Source: Halichoerus grypus
Taxonomy: Eukaryota; Chordata; Mammalia; Carnivora; Phocidae
DNA length: 64,000 bases
Reading direction: 5' to 3'
Assembly: GCF_964656455.1 (NCBI RefSeq)
Contig: NC_135717.1
Location: 142,180,308 to 142,244,307, forward strand
The number at the start of each line of letters is the position of its first letter. Position 1 is the stretch's first letter. The position numbers and the translations under genes were made by a program. This document shows, piece by piece, positions 33,370-44,964 of this stretch. The notes under the pieces are model-generated. The model was not told the origin of the DNA. It did not search any database and saw only the letters and a list, made by a program, of their open reading frames with translations.

Positions 33370-34560
33370 ACACTTATAAATATCCATTCTCTCAACAAAG
33401 AGTTTTTGAATGCCTATTATTATATGCCTAGTAGTTGTGTAGGTGATTAGAATAAAACAGTGAACAAAACAAGACAAAACAAAAATTCCCAGCCCTTATG
33501 AATCTTTATGTACAGTGGAGAGGGGGTATATGACAAACAAGTAAATCAGTATAGTACATATTGTGTCAGATGGCAGTAAGGGCTGTGAGATAAAACAAAG
33601 AAAATGAAAGAAGAGGGAGAGCGTATATGTGCAAATAACAAGGTTAGGGAACACTTCACTGAGAAGAAAACATTTGTGCAAAAGGAAGAGGGAAAAGAAA
33701 ATGCAACAGAATAGGTGTGGCTAGTTTAAGAGGCCATCTTAACTGAACAGAATGGGCTAAAATGAAGGAGTAGGAGGTGATTTCGAAGAGGTCAGGAAGG
33801 TGGTAGTGGAGATCGTACATGGCTTGTAGGCCACTGCAAGGACTTGGATTTTACTGTAAGTAGGGTACATAGCCATTGAAGCAGGAAATTAACTTGAGCT
33901 GACTTACATTGTAAAAAGTCACTCAGGCTGCCATGTTGAGTATAGACTGAAGTGGGTCAACAGCAGGAGGAGGACCAGCCAGGAGACTATTGTAATAATC
34001 CAGTGAGAGATGATGGTTGTGTGGAATAAGGAACAGCCATGAATACTTCGAGAAGAGGTCACATTATTGATATCCTGAAGTTGGAAGTAATAGATTTATG
34101 GCTGAATCAAATGAAGTGTGAGTGAAACAGAGGTACCAAGGACAGCTCCAAGGTTTTTTGATCTGAGTAAGGATAATGGCCTTGGGGACAGCTGGGATGT
34201 GTAAGACTACAAGAAAGTCTGGTTTCTTGGGGGTGGGAGGATAATAGGAAAACAGTCCTGAATATGTTAATTTTGAGAATATGTTAATTTTCCAGGCATC
34301 TGGCAATCAGGATATAGGATATGCTGGAGATATAAATTGAGAGTCATAAGGCCGTGGGTGGTTTTTGGAGCCACGAGACTGCATGAACTTAGCAGGCGAG
34401 TGAAGGTAGACTGAGAAGGGAAGGCACCACAAGTCTAGGGAAAGTAGAACCAATGAAGGAGCCTGAGATGAGGGTAGAAAGTAAAGATGGATGAAAATCA
34501 GAGGAGTATAGGGTGCTTTTAGCCGAGTGAAGAATTACTATGGGGAGTGATGATTGGATC
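33370..34560 (+). repeat. Ancient repeat, copy of the unnamed family
   Basis: Landmarks: 'gaataaaacagtgaacaaaa', 'gtgtcagatggcagtaaggg', 'cttgtaggccactgcaagga', 'agactattgtaataatccag', 'ccaaggttttttgatctgag'. The order matches the copies at 13 kb and 50 kb. A 70-bp piece (33812-33881) has an exact inverted copy at 34949-35018. Confidence 0.55.
33812..33881 (+). repeat. Left arm of perfect 70-bp inverted repeat
   Basis: Base-by-base comparison shows this segment is the exact reverse complement of 34949-35018. It begins ATCGTACATGGCTTGTAGGC. It sits in its expected place inside the ancient repeat, so it is the source copy. Confidence 0.98.
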
Positions 34561-34948
34561 CAGTGCAGGATTCAACAACATGGAAGTTAGCAATGACTTG
34601 GTAAGAACAGTTTTGATGGGATGTTAGAGGCAAAGAATGTAAAATGGGCTCAAGAGGGAATGGGAAGAAAAGAAATGAATATATGCAGTAGAGTTAACTT
34701 CAATAACAACTAGTTAATTATATACGAAAAATATTTAAAAAGATAAAAAAGATGTAATTTAAAAGAATATGTAAAAATGAAAAAGGTGAAAGGTTGCCAA
34801 ATAAAATTTCCACAAATACAGATAATTTTCTTTTTAATTAATAGAGCAAAAAGTGAGATCCTAAGTATTTCACCTTAGCTGGTAAGATGATTAGGTGATG
34901 TTACAAATAAAACATCTCCTTGTATCTTTTTGCAGTAACTTTGAAGTA

Positions 34949-35018
34949 CTTCAATGGCTATGTACCCTACTTACAGTAAAATCCAAGTCCTTGCAGTGGC
35001 CTACAAGCCATGTACGAT
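34949..35018 (-). repeat. Right arm of perfect 70-bp inverted repeat
   Basis: Exact reverse complement of 33812-33881, with a 1,067-bp spacer. It lies outside the ancient repeat and immediately beside the 14-bp palindrome TTGAAGTACTTCAA (34941-34954). It is therefore most likely the derived, inverted copy. It lies 473 nt downstream of the exon b donor in the transcript. Confidence 0.98.
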
Positions 35019-35491
35019 GAAGTGACGTTATGTCTAGGAAGAACCAAAGATATAGAGAAAGAAATGTTCCCACATTCACATAGATACACTCGCACTCACA
35101 GACACAACACCAAAATAAAAGGGGGAAAATATAAAGTAGCGAGTTTGAGTATTCCTATATGCTAATTGCCTATATGGCAATTCATTATTCATACCCATGT
35201 CTAAAGTTACTTAAAATTAGCAGCTTAAAAATGTTAAAAATTCATTACAAACTACAGAAAGTTTTTACCCTGTCTGTAACTTGATACCAAATTTTCTTTG
35301 CATACCTATTTAAAGGTTGATGAAGTAAACTCTTTTTTGCCTTCGTGGACACGTTTTGTAACTAATACAATGCATCCCAAACCATGGTCTTCTGCGATGT
35401 AAACATTATATGCCATTAGAGGAGATTTGGAGAAAGCTTCTCAGAAGCAGCGTTCGGAAAGCAAAGACGGAAAGTGTTGTGAATCACTTAC

Positions 35492-35713
35492 CTCCCTAAT
35501 GTCCCTTTGATACTTAGTGTTCATTTCTTCAGTTTTAACGAGATCCTTTCTTGCTGTCTCTGCTTCCTGTTCCACCTCCCCCACTCGGGAAGAAAGGGCT
35601 GCTAAACGTTCTTTCATTTGAGCCATTTCATAGTTTTGCTTTTCAAGCAATTCTTGTAGTTCGACTATGTGACTAGTTTCATCAGTTGAGTCTATAGAAC
35701 CATTGGACAAACG
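35492..35713 (-). CDS. PPFIA2: PPFIA2 exon b (74 codons, coiled coil)
   Basis: The exon is 222 nt, phase 0/0, between CCTGCAG and GAG|GTAAGT, the strongest donor of the set. It starts RLSNGSIDSTDETSH, a Ser/Thr/Asp-rich linker. It then becomes a long heptad-type helix (IVELQELLEKQNYEMAQMKE through KTEEMNTKYQRDIRE) with hydrophobic residues at 3-4 spacing and abundant Glu/Lys/Arg. This is the liprin coiled-coil region used for oligomerisation and for contacts with other active-zone proteins (family knowledge). His at codon 15 and Val in KDLVK may differ from human (Gln and Ile as I remember them); both are conservative and unverified. Confidence 0.96.
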
Positions 35714-36477
35714 CTGCAGGAAATGAAAAAGAAATGGCACTTAGGATATTGTTCATCTTCAATTTAAAATTCATGAACTTAAATGAAACTGATAGAGCTT
35801 TCACAGTGAGAAATAAGAACTCTAACTAGTTTTGAAGAAAAACTAAGTTTTTAGGAAAACTCTTTAACGGACATTAAATATAAAGGTAGATCAGTAATTT
35901 TCAAATAGCTTAACAGATGCATTTGAACTGGAAGCTGTAAATATATATATACATATTAACTTCGCACAAAACACTGGTGTATCCTAAACGTTTAATAAAT
36001 GGCAGCTATTATTTTATCAATTATATTCAAAATTTATTATAAACAATATTATACTTATATAAACAGTATATTATTACTAACTAATACGAAAGAAGGCAGA
36101 AACTGTAATATTTTCTATTTTTATTCAAGATCCTGTGTGCATTTGCCAAGTTTTATTTTCAATGACACTCAGAAAAAGAACTTACACACATTTTTCTTTT
36201 AAAGAAGGTTATTCCCGGTATGAATCTGACCTAGCTGGAACAAAGGTGTAATGTAAAAAAAGCCTTGATTTCTATATTGCTAAGAACATAGAAGTCCTGA
36301 GTGCACACAACCCACAGGAAGGAGGCTTAAGAGGATTAAATACTTTGAGACTGATTTCCCCCCTTGCTGCCTAGAAACAGGGTGACCCATGTGTTCAGAA
36401 GCATGTCCTACAGCCCAGCTGCATTGGAGAAGCTTTGTGGTGAAGACAGTGCAACCACTGGGGACAAACAGCACTAA

Positions 36478-36745
36478 AAGAAAAAGAGAAATGAAGGCGG
36501 GGAAATCGTGGGGGAGACGAACCATGAGAGACTATGGACTCTGAGAAACAAACTGAGGGTTCTAGAGGGGAGGGGGATGGGGGATGGGTTAGCCTGGTGA
36601 TGGGTATTAAAGAGGGCACATACTGCATGGAGCACTGGGTGTTATACGCAAACAATGAATCATGGAACACTACATCAAAAACTAATGATGTAATGTATGG
36701 TGACTAACATAACATAATAAAATTTAAAAAAAGAAAGAAAAAGGG
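36478..36745 (+). mobile_element. L1 3'-UTR/tail, young carnivore type
   Basis: Contains 'gaaccatgagagactatgga', 'aaacaaactgagggttctag', 'ggagcactgggtgttatacg', 'aaactaatgatgtaatgtat' and an A-rich tail from 36725. A 5'-truncated L1 insertion. The minus-strand frames at 36280-36670 are shadows. Confidence 0.9.
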
Positions 36746-36977
36746 CACAACTAAGTCGAAATAAGAAAATGATGATGCACTTTGCTTTAATCTAGATGCA
36801 AATAACGAATGCCAAATTAAAAAAAGATAAACATAAAAAAAGAAATAAGTTGAGAGAAAGCAAAGAATACAGTTAATTTTGCTATAGTGCTTGTTTGGAA
36901 AACATGCATCTGTTTTAATACAACAGATACAAGAAACAATTTGAATATTATATAAATTTTGTGTTTTCTTTTTTTTA

Positions 36978-37075
36978 ATACATTGAAGTATAGTTGACAA
37001 GCGATGTTACGTTAGTTTCAGGTGTACAACGTAATGATTGGACAGCTCTATATGTTATACTATGCTCTAAATTTT
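36978..37075 (-). mobile_element. L1 3'-end fragment
   Basis: Complement of an L1 3' terminus: 'ttgaagtatagttgacaagc', 'gttagtttcaggtgtacaac', 'tgattggacagctctatatg'. Confidence 0.75.
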
Positions 37076-38157
37076 GTGTTTTCTTATGCACTATTCATTC
37101 CTGAGAATCAGTGACTAACCACAGAAACCTATAACTAACTGAACTGAGCTTTGTAGGAATACACAAAATAGACACATGCACGTTCCTCAAACATCTAACA
37201 TCACCTCAGTTTACCACATGCTTTGAGTCAAACCACCCCCAACTGTGTTATAATTTTCTGTCTGATTTCAAATACCCCTCCTTCCACCACTTCATATAAT
37301 GCACAAACCCTGAGACACATCCAACACCCAAACTTCAGGTCTTTTTCCAAGTAAAGAGTCATATTTATAGTATTTATGCAATTCTTGACTATTTAACCTA
37401 TAAAACTGTGCTAAATTTTTAATTAGTTTTCTATCTCTTTGTTTTACGCCATTGATAAAATTGTGACACAAACTCCTATTCTTCCGCAAGCCCTGTGTTT
37501 TTTTATTGTGCAATTTTGCCTAGCTCATAACTTTCAGGAATGCAAATGACACATTAGAGCAAAACTGACTGACTGCAGGAGAAAAGAGGGAGAACAGAAA
37601 GCACCATAAAAGCAGTGAGAAAGAGAAAATAGAAAGGGAATGCAGACAAATGGCAAGGAGTGTTTAAAAAGTTCAATAACCAACACATGGAGAAACAGCC
37701 TGGAAAATCTAAATTAAAATAGCAGAAAAGATGGAGTTAGTCTTAAGATGGTATCTAAAGATGCCAGATCTACAGACCTAATATCTTGAAGATATTGCTG
37801 AACGCTTATATTGCAGACACTGAACATCTAATTATCTAGCAAAACAAGTAAGAGGTGTTGCAAATACGTAGGAACATCGGAGATGCTGCTGAGATCCAGA
37901 TACTCCTTCGGCGGCTCCCATTGCTGAGATGGCTGCTTGCTGAGGGATCAGAAGAACTCTTTCCAAAGTTATGCCCGCCCCCGAGGCATGCAATGTCACA
38001 TACAAAGTAGAGGAACTGTGAAGCTAAAGAAAAACCAACTTTCTAGACAGTTTTTATGGGCATAAATTGCAAAAACCTCGATAGGGACCTTTATACAGGA
38101 CACAACTATCTGTGCATTGAACTGAGAAAAGCCAGTTTATAATCCTTAGGCAGTAAT

Positions 38158-38339
38158 TGAGCCGGTTAAGCGTCTGCCTTTGGCTGAGGTCATGATCCCG
38201 GGGTCCTGGGATTGGGGTTCTGTGATCGGGGTCCTGGGATCGAGCCCCACATGGGGCTCCCTACAGGGAGCCTGCTTCTCCCTCTGCCGCTTTCTCTCTC
38301 TCAAATAAATAAATAAGATCTTTAAAAAAAAAAAAAGAA
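38158..38339 (+). mobile_element. Can-SINE, 5'-truncated, with internal duplication
   Basis: Lacks the usual GGCGCCTGGGTGGCTC head and starts at GAGCCGGTTAAGCGTCTGCC. GGTCCTGGGATYG occurs twice (from about 38201 and 38228) around GGGGTTCTGTGATC, an internal tandem duplication. The tail is A-rich. Confidence 0.9.
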
Positions 38340-38830
38340 AAAAAGAAGGCTAAAGCCAATTGCCAGTCAATTATGTCCAAATTTGGTATTACTGAGGCAT
38401 GATATGACAGGGTTGGGTTTTTTTTTTTCATAATAGCAAATATCTTTGAACTCTCTCTACTACTCACAAGTAACGAGGCAAGAGTAAGCTTTAATAGAAC
38501 TTCTAACTCCTTACATTGAGGACTTTCTCTAGTCATCTTAAAAAAGACGATTTTTAGAAACTATAAAAATCACTAGAAAACAAATTTTTGCTTTTAGAAA
38601 ATATTTTATACAACTGGAAAAAAAATACACTTAGGATTCTAGAGCCCTAAAGAACTTGAGAGAAAGTGAAACTCAGGTAATCACACAGAGCGGATTTGAA
38701 TTAAAAGGCAGAACTTCGAATTCCCAGTTTAGTTCATCTAACCTTTACCATATTGCCTTTACTCGGAACATGTAAATCAACAGCATACACTTATACATGC
38801 TATATGGTATAGACAAGTACCAGGAATGTA

Positions 38831-38878
38831 GTGTGTGTGTGTGTATATAGAATATACTGTATACACACACACCACACA
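38831..38878 (+). repeat. (GT)n then (AC)n simple repeat
   Basis: GTGTGTGTGTGTGTATATAG, a short spacer, then ACACACACACCACACA. Self-complementary in part, so it could form a hairpin. Confidence 0.85.
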
Positions 38879-39424
38879 TTCGACAAATATTTGTTCAGTC
38901 AACTGAATCATGTTAATTTTCTAATTAGAAAAAATGATTATTCCAATTCTGTGCACCTGAGGTCCATTAAAATCTTGTTTAAAAATTGCATATTTTTAAC
39001 AGGCTCAAGGCAAGAAAAATTTAATTAAATATAAACAGTAATCAGGCAATTAAAACACTTAAAATGTTAACCTTTTTAATTCCTTTAGCAACAGATGTAT
39101 ACTACAACATCTTTATACTACTTTGACTACCCATGGGAAAATTTTTGAAACCTCAGTTTTTTTCTGAAGTGTTTATAAATCATTTATGCTTAAAGATGTG
39201 TAACATTTCACCTATTCAAACCTCCTTAAATATGTTTTGTGGTGAGCTTAATATATATTTCATAATTACAGAGTAAAAAGGTCATATAAAAACTATGATT
39301 TGTATCTTAGAGAAATAATACAACTTTTGTTTCAAATCATTGTTATGTAGACTTATCTTTAAAATAAATTGTGGGATTTGAACTGAAGTGACAAATTATT
39401 GAATTAAAAGAAAACTCAGTGGTT

Positions 39425-40650
39425 ATTTTAAATAGCTTTATTGAGATACAATTTGTATCCATAAAATTCATCCATTTAAAGTATAAATGTCAATAATGTT
39501 TGCTATACCTAAAGAGGTGTACTATCAACATAATCTAACTTGGAGAACATTTTCATCACCCCAAATAGAAACCCCTTACCCATTAGCAATCATTTGCAGC
39601 TGACCCCCACCTCGAGCCCCCACTTAACTACTTCCTGCCACAATAAACCTGCCCATTTGGTACCTTTCACATAAATTGAATCAGAATAGATAGCCTTTTG
39701 TGACTGGCTTTATTCTCTGAGCATAATGTTTTTGAGACTCATTCACGCTGTAGCTATTATCAGATTTTTTTATTGCTGAATAGTGTTCCACCATGTGGAT
39801 ATACTACCTGTTATTTATATATTCATCTGGTAACAGACATTTAGACTGTTTTCACCTTTTGGCTACTGCGAATAATGCTGTTATGAACATTTGGGTACAA
39901 GTCTTTGTGTGGATGTATGTTTTATATTCTCTTGGGTGGATTCCTAGGAGTAAAATAGCTGGATCATATGGTAATTCTACGTTAACATTTTGAAGTACTA
40001 TTTCCCAAAATTGCTGCACCACTCTACATTCCCACTCACAATGATGTGACTTCAAATTTCTCATATTCTCACCCAAACCTGTTAGTGCTTTTCTAAAATT
40101 AAAAAAAAAATTTTTTAATTAAATTCAATTAGCCAACATATATTAGTTTCAGATGTAGCGTTCAATAACTCATCAGTTGCGTATAACACCCAGTGCTCCT
40201 CACATCACATGACCTCCTTAATTACAGCTACTCCAGTGTGTATGTATCTTGTGGTATCTCCTTGTGATTTTGATGTGCACTTCCTAATAGCTAATGATGT
40301 GGAGCATCTGTTCATGTGCCTATTGGCTTTTATATATCTTCTTTGGGGAAATGTCTATTCAAATTCTTAACTCATTTACTAATTTAGTTATTTGTCTTTT
40401 TATTAATGAGTTATAAAAACTCCATATAAATATATATTTTGGATACAAGTCCTTTATCAGTTATATGACTTGCCAATAGTTCTTCTCAGTCTATGGATTA
40501 CCTTTTCACTTTCTTGATGGTGCTGTTTGAAATGCAAATGTTTTTATTTTTAATGAAGTCCAATGTATCATTTTTCCCCTTATGCCTTGCACTTTTGGTG
40601 TTGTATCAAGAAATTATTTCCTAACACAAGGTTATGAAGACTTTCAATGT
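39425..40650 (-). mobile_element. Older L1 3' region
   Basis: The plus strand shows the complement of an older L1: 'tagctttattgagatacaat', 'ctggctttattctctgagca', 'ccaaaattgctgcaccactc', 'gatttgcc...'-type and 'cttgatggtgctgtttgaaa'. The two overlapping frames at 39793-40076 belong to it. A younger L1 tail is inserted at 40105-40215. Confidence 0.85.
40105..40215 (-). mobile_element. Young L1 3' tail nested in an older L1
   Basis: Complement of the carnivore L1 terminus: 'attaaattcaattagccaac', 'tagtttcagatgtagcgttc', 'gcgtataacacccagtgctc', following a T/A-rich tail. It interrupts the older L1 between 'acctgttagtgcttttct' and 'cagctactccagtgtgtatg'. Confidence 0.85.
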
Positions 40651-40765
40651 CTTATTTTAAACTGTAGAAGACTATACTTAAATTATTAATTTTCAAATGC
40701 AATAAAAGCTCAAGTGTTAGAATTTTAAGTGTATCTATACATTCACTTAAAAAATATGTATTGAG

Positions 40766-40962
40766 GGTGCCTGGGTGGCTCAGTTGGTTGGGCGACTGCC
40801 TTCGGCTCAGGTCATGATCCTGGAGTCCCGGGATCAAGTCCCGCATCGGGCTCCCTGCTCGGCGGGGAGTCTGCTTCTCCCTCTGACCCTCCCCCCTCTC
40901 ATGCTCTCTCTCTATCTCATTCTCTCTCAAATAAATGAGTAAAATCTTAAAAAAAAAAAAAG
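40766..40962 (+). mobile_element. Can-SINE, full length
   Basis: GGTGCCTGGGTGGCTCAGTT head and long A tail. Imperfect target duplication AAAAAATATGTATT (left) and AAAAAAGAAGTATT (right). The minus-strand 92-codon frame here is SINE-derived. Confidence 0.94.
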
Positions 40963-41147
40963 AAGTATTTAAACGTGCTGATACATTTCTGCCTCAAGAA
41001 AAGTCTCATCATGCAGAGAAGTAACACAAATAAGCAACTATTAGGCAATGCAATGAGTTATCATAAAGTTAGGTTTTGCCTACATATTTATGATATGGGG
41101 GCAGAGAGAAGATACTATTTGTGATACTCTTTGAATTTTATCTTTAT

Positions 41148-41249
41148 TTTCTTTCAAAGATTTTATTTATTTATTTATTTGAGAGAGAGAGAGAAAAAAC
41201 TAGCAAGGGGGAGGGGCAGAGGGAGAAGCAGACTCCCACTAAGCAGGGA
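41148..41249 (-). mobile_element. Can-SINE, tail half only
   Basis: AAAGATTTTATTTATTTATT, GAGAGAGAGAG and GAGGGAGAAGCAGACTCCC are present, but the head complement is missing after CTAAGCAGGGAA. The truncation point coincides with the start of a 31-bp inverted repeat. Confidence 0.88.
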
Positions 41250-41280
41250 ATAGGCTATAGCAAAAAGATGGAAGTGGGCA
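41250..41280 (+). repeat. Left arm of 31-bp inverted repeat
   Basis: Reverse complement of 41564-41594 at 29 of 31 positions; core GCTATAGCAAAAAGATGG. A plus-strand Can-SINE lies between the arms. Confidence 0.9.
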
Positions 41281-41337
41281 GACCAAAAAAAAAAAGTAAA
41301 AGTCAAGGTCTTGCGATGATCTCAAAAACCCATATCA

Positions 41338-41517
41338 GGGACACCTGGATGGCTCCGTTGGTTAAGTGTCTGCCTTCAGCTCAGGTCATGATCCTGGGGT
41401 CCTGGGATCAAGTCCCCTATCAGGCTCCTTGCTCAGCAGGGAGCCTGCTTCTCCCTCTGCCTGCTGCTCCCCCTGCTTGTGCTCTCTCTCTCTGACAAAT
41501 AAATAAAGTCTTTTAAA
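41338..41517 (+). mobile_element. Can-SINE, full length
   Basis: GGGACACCTGGATGGCTCCG head. Target duplication AAAAACCCATAT (left) and AAAAACCCGTAT (right), 11 of 12 matching. The 124-codon frame at 41121-41495 runs through two SINEs and is not a gene. Confidence 0.93.
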
Positions 41518-41563
41518 AAAAAAACCCGTATTATCTCAAGAACCCACATCATCTGCCCATCTA

Positions 41564-41594
41564 TGCCCACTCCCATCTTTTTGCTATAGTCTAT
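41564..41594 (-). repeat. Right arm of 31-bp inverted repeat
   Basis: Matches the complement of 41250-41280 at 29 of 31 positions, and lies at the left border of the L2-like segment that follows. Confidence 0.9.
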
Positions 41595-41959
41595 TCCATT
41601 CTAGCTATACTGGTCCCCTTGAAAATCCTAAACCCACTTGTGTCTCCCAACCTTTGATTTTTCTGTTTCCTCTACCAGATAAACATGTGGCACGTTTTTT
41701 TTGGGGGGTCTTGGATCAATGTTTTCTTTGCCTAATCAATTCCCCTAGTATAAGCTTAACCCAAATACTGCATGTGACATCTAATACTGAACATTACCTT
41801 GTGACATATCTGAATTGGACCCATTTCCATGACCTCTTTGTGTGTCAAGCAACATCTGTGTATCCAATCCTCTTTGACAACTCTGAACCCTTAGAAGATG
41901 CAGTAGGCCAAGATCTATGGGCTCCTACTTCTGGTGATTGGCATTGGTATCATCTTTGC

Positions 41960-42790
41960 CATTCTCCATACTAATCCTCACCTGGGATTTGTAGCTGGAT
42001 TTTCCTGTTCAACACATGATGTCTGGGTCATCTACTCCCACTTGAATTACTGTAACAACCTTCTAACTGGTCTCTTTGTTTCTAACCTTGTCCTCTTACT
42101 TTCCTTTTTAAAAGAGCCAAAATGATCCATGGTAATCTTGTTACATGGTAGTCAGACCAAGTCATTCCTCTGCTCAGAACACTCCAATCCTTTTCCATCC
42201 CACCCAGTACAAAAGCAAAAATATTATAACAAGCAATAACCACAGCCTCCCACTTTCTACTCTCTTGCCCTCCCCTCTAAGCCCTGCCCTCCCTGACCTC
42301 TCTCCTACTATTCTCCCACTTGCTCTCTTGCTTTAGCCACATGGGCAACCTCGCTGCTCTTCTAATAAGTCAATCACTCCTCCACATTGCAGCCTTGGCT
42401 TTAGTTTTTGCTACTGACTGAAACATTCTTCACTAGTATTCCACACGGCTAACAACCTCAACTATTTCAATGAAGCCAGCCCTGAACACTTTGTTTAAAA
42501 AGGGCAAACTGTTCCTACCTCCATGTCTCCCCAAGACTCCTGATTTTTTTGTGTTTCTCTACCTTACCTTTTCTTCAGTATCACCTTATGACATACTAGA
42601 TGATTTGCTTAGCTATATTTATTGTTTATTATCTGCTAACCTTCTCCAACTTGCTAGATCATAAGCTTCAGCAGGGAAAAAGCCTTTATATGTTTTCTTT
42701 TTGTGTATCACAAGTACCTAGAATGATGCCTGACACATGATGGTTATGAGATAAACTTTTGTTAACCGAATAAATGTTTTGATTACTTGT
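41960..42790 (+). repeat. L2 LINE, 3' part including terminus
   Basis: Typical L2 order: 'acttgaattactgtaacaac', 'gaccaagtcattcctctgct', 'cagccctgaacac', 'gatcataagcttcagcaggg', 'gtacctagaatgatgcctga', ending near 'aataaatg'. It is followed by a (TGAA)n run at 42841-42868. The short frames at 41934-42664 are L2 shadows. Confidence 0.75.
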
Positions 42791-42840
42791 GTCTCTAGTG
42801 ACTTAGAACAGCATATTCTACAAAAAAAATGTATTTGTTA

Positions 42841-42868
42841 AATGAATGAATGAGTGAATGAATGAAAG
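42841..42868 (+). repeat. (TGAA)n simple repeat
   Basis: AATGAATGAATGAGTGAATG continuing AATGAAAG. Tetranucleotide run with one substitution. Confidence 0.9.
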
Positions 42869-43814
42869 TTTCCATTAATGAGTAAGATGAGTTTTAGGAA
42901 AAACAGTAAGGATTCAAAAAGAAATAAAATATGGAGACAATATTTCCAGCCATCATTGCACAAAGTTTATGAAAAAAATGTTTTCATAAAAAGTATATAT
43001 AAAATAGAACTGAGTCCTTTATGCCCTATTTTAAAGCATAATATAGATGAATTATCTTTATGGTAGAAAAATCTGATGTAAACTAAGGAAACCATTATTA
43101 TAAATGCATATTAAGATAAAAAAAATGGTAGAAATATACAGTCTACAAGTAAGACCAAATGAAGTGTATGAAGTCCCAGAAGTCTTACCATGTCATAGTC
43201 CTACTGCTTCTAAAGATAATCCTGAGATAAAGCCAGGAGTTTAAACATGTTCTTCCATTTTCTATCAAGTAAATACTGGAAATATGGTTCTCTTTGTATT
43301 TGATAATCTTCAATAAAATGACCTCACCATTAATATTTTTTCCATCTTACTTCTAGCTTTAGTATTTATTTAAAAAATACTGTAACATGTTTTTAAAAAA
43401 ATAGTAGTCTAGTTAAATTACTAATGTGCACATTTTTATTCTGCATTTTATGATGCTTTAACGGTTACTGCTGATCTTGAGCATATTTTAGTGGTTACAC
43501 ATTGCCCTTCTACTCCATCAAAGAACAGCAGTTTCTGAAACATAACAGTGAATAATTTTCACATTTCTTTTAAGTGGTAAGATAATGCTTGTTGAATGTA
43601 CAGAACAGAGGGCATTTAAAGTGCTATATTAGTATAACTTAATAATTAAGTTCCCCTTGGATGGCTATTTCTTGACAAGGTATTCCAGAGGATTTAGGAG
43701 CTATGTTAATGATAAGATTTTAGAGGTAGATGGACACTGCCTATGCAGAATGAATACTTGGTTGACCTCCCCCTGCCCTAAGAAGCTATTATATTTGACA
43801 GCTGATAATTTTCC

Positions 43815-44130
43815 CTCAGATTCATTGAGATATATTTGATATATAACATTGTGTAAGCATAAGCATATCATGTACAACATGATAATTCAATACATGTATA
43901 TATTGTGAAGTGATCACCACAATAAGGTAGTTAACACACATCCATTACCTCACATAATTACCATTTCTTTTTTGTAGTGACAACATTTAAGATCTACTCT
44001 CTTAGCAAATTTCAAATATACAATACAATATTCTTAACTATAGTCACTACGGCAGATGATAACTTAAACGTTACTATGAACATAATTCCACACTTGATTT
44101 GTACATTTTGACACCTCCTTTCCCATGTTT
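43815..44130 (-). mobile_element. L1 3'-UTR fragment
   Basis: Complement of an L1 3' end: 'attgagatatatttgatata', 'catgtacaacatgataattc', 'gtgaagtgatcaccacaata', 'acctcacataattaccattt', 'ttcttaactatagtcactac'. Confidence 0.8.
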
Positions 44131-44964
44131 TTCATATCTAAACCATAAGTGCTTGATTCTCTCATAAGGAATTTCAAGTAGATCTCTTTTTCTCTTACGC
44201 ATTTTACTTCTTGTGGTTTATTAATCTCTCTAGGGAAAACAAGAAAAGGTGAGGCCAAAGAGTAGAAAGTAGGAATTTATCTTACCATTAATTAAATCCA
44301 GATGTTAAAGGCACATATACACTTAAAACTTACCAGCATTTAAGGGGTCACACCAAGCCCTTCCATTCCATTTTTAAAAACAGTTCTATGAATATTATGG
44401 TTAGAGATAAATTATTGGTTGATCAAAAAAGTTACACTAAGATTTGCAATCATAACATAAGTAATCTAGCTTTAATAATTCTGTGGAGGATTAGAGAGAA
44501 TCTATAAAATGGCAAAGTCTTATAAAATATATTTCATTCTGTGAGAAGAGAAATGTAGTACTATTGAAATATAGAACCAAAAATAAAGAAATAACACAAA
44601 TCAGACAGGGAAAACATTCATAAGCATAAAAATAGTAAGAAAAAAAAGAACTAGAGTTGATAGTTCATTGGAAATTTCCTATGTGAGTCAGCAATGTTAG
44701 GGTGAAAAAGGTAACAGAATAAAGACCTAATCAATCAGGGATTCCACAGACCAATAGTGAAGTCTCTTTGTGAACTCTATGAGTAAATCCTAGACCAAGC
44801 ATGGATTCAGGGAGGGACTCTGGAAGACTTCAGCCAATCTGATGCCCTAGCAAATATTTTTCCTTTCATTCTAAGAGATCATTATACTCCTCATTTTACT
44901 TCAAATTCTCAAATTTGGATTTGCCTCCAAATCCTCAAATAAGACTGTATCTTCCATTAGAATA

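Larger units (their letters stand above)
25173..35491 (-). other. PPFIA2: PPFIA2 intron b-c
   Basis: 10,319 bp. Outside the listed elements, 25173-26184, 27815-28183, 28469-29238, 30154-31268, 31499-32157, 32396-33369 and 34561-34948 show nothing I can support. Small open frames there (for example 30344-30586, 32454-32663) lack product similarity and splice context. Confidence 0.7.

Noticed and set aside
37740..38140. Segment with scattered CpGs (CTTCGGCGGCTCCC, GCCCGCCCCCGAGG) resembling a small island
   Set aside because: Too short and too poor in CpG to call an island, with no motif or open frame.
41121..41495. 124-codon plus-strand frame
   Set aside because: It runs through a truncated Can-SINE, an inverted repeat arm and a second Can-SINE. 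The translation is typical SINE readthrough.
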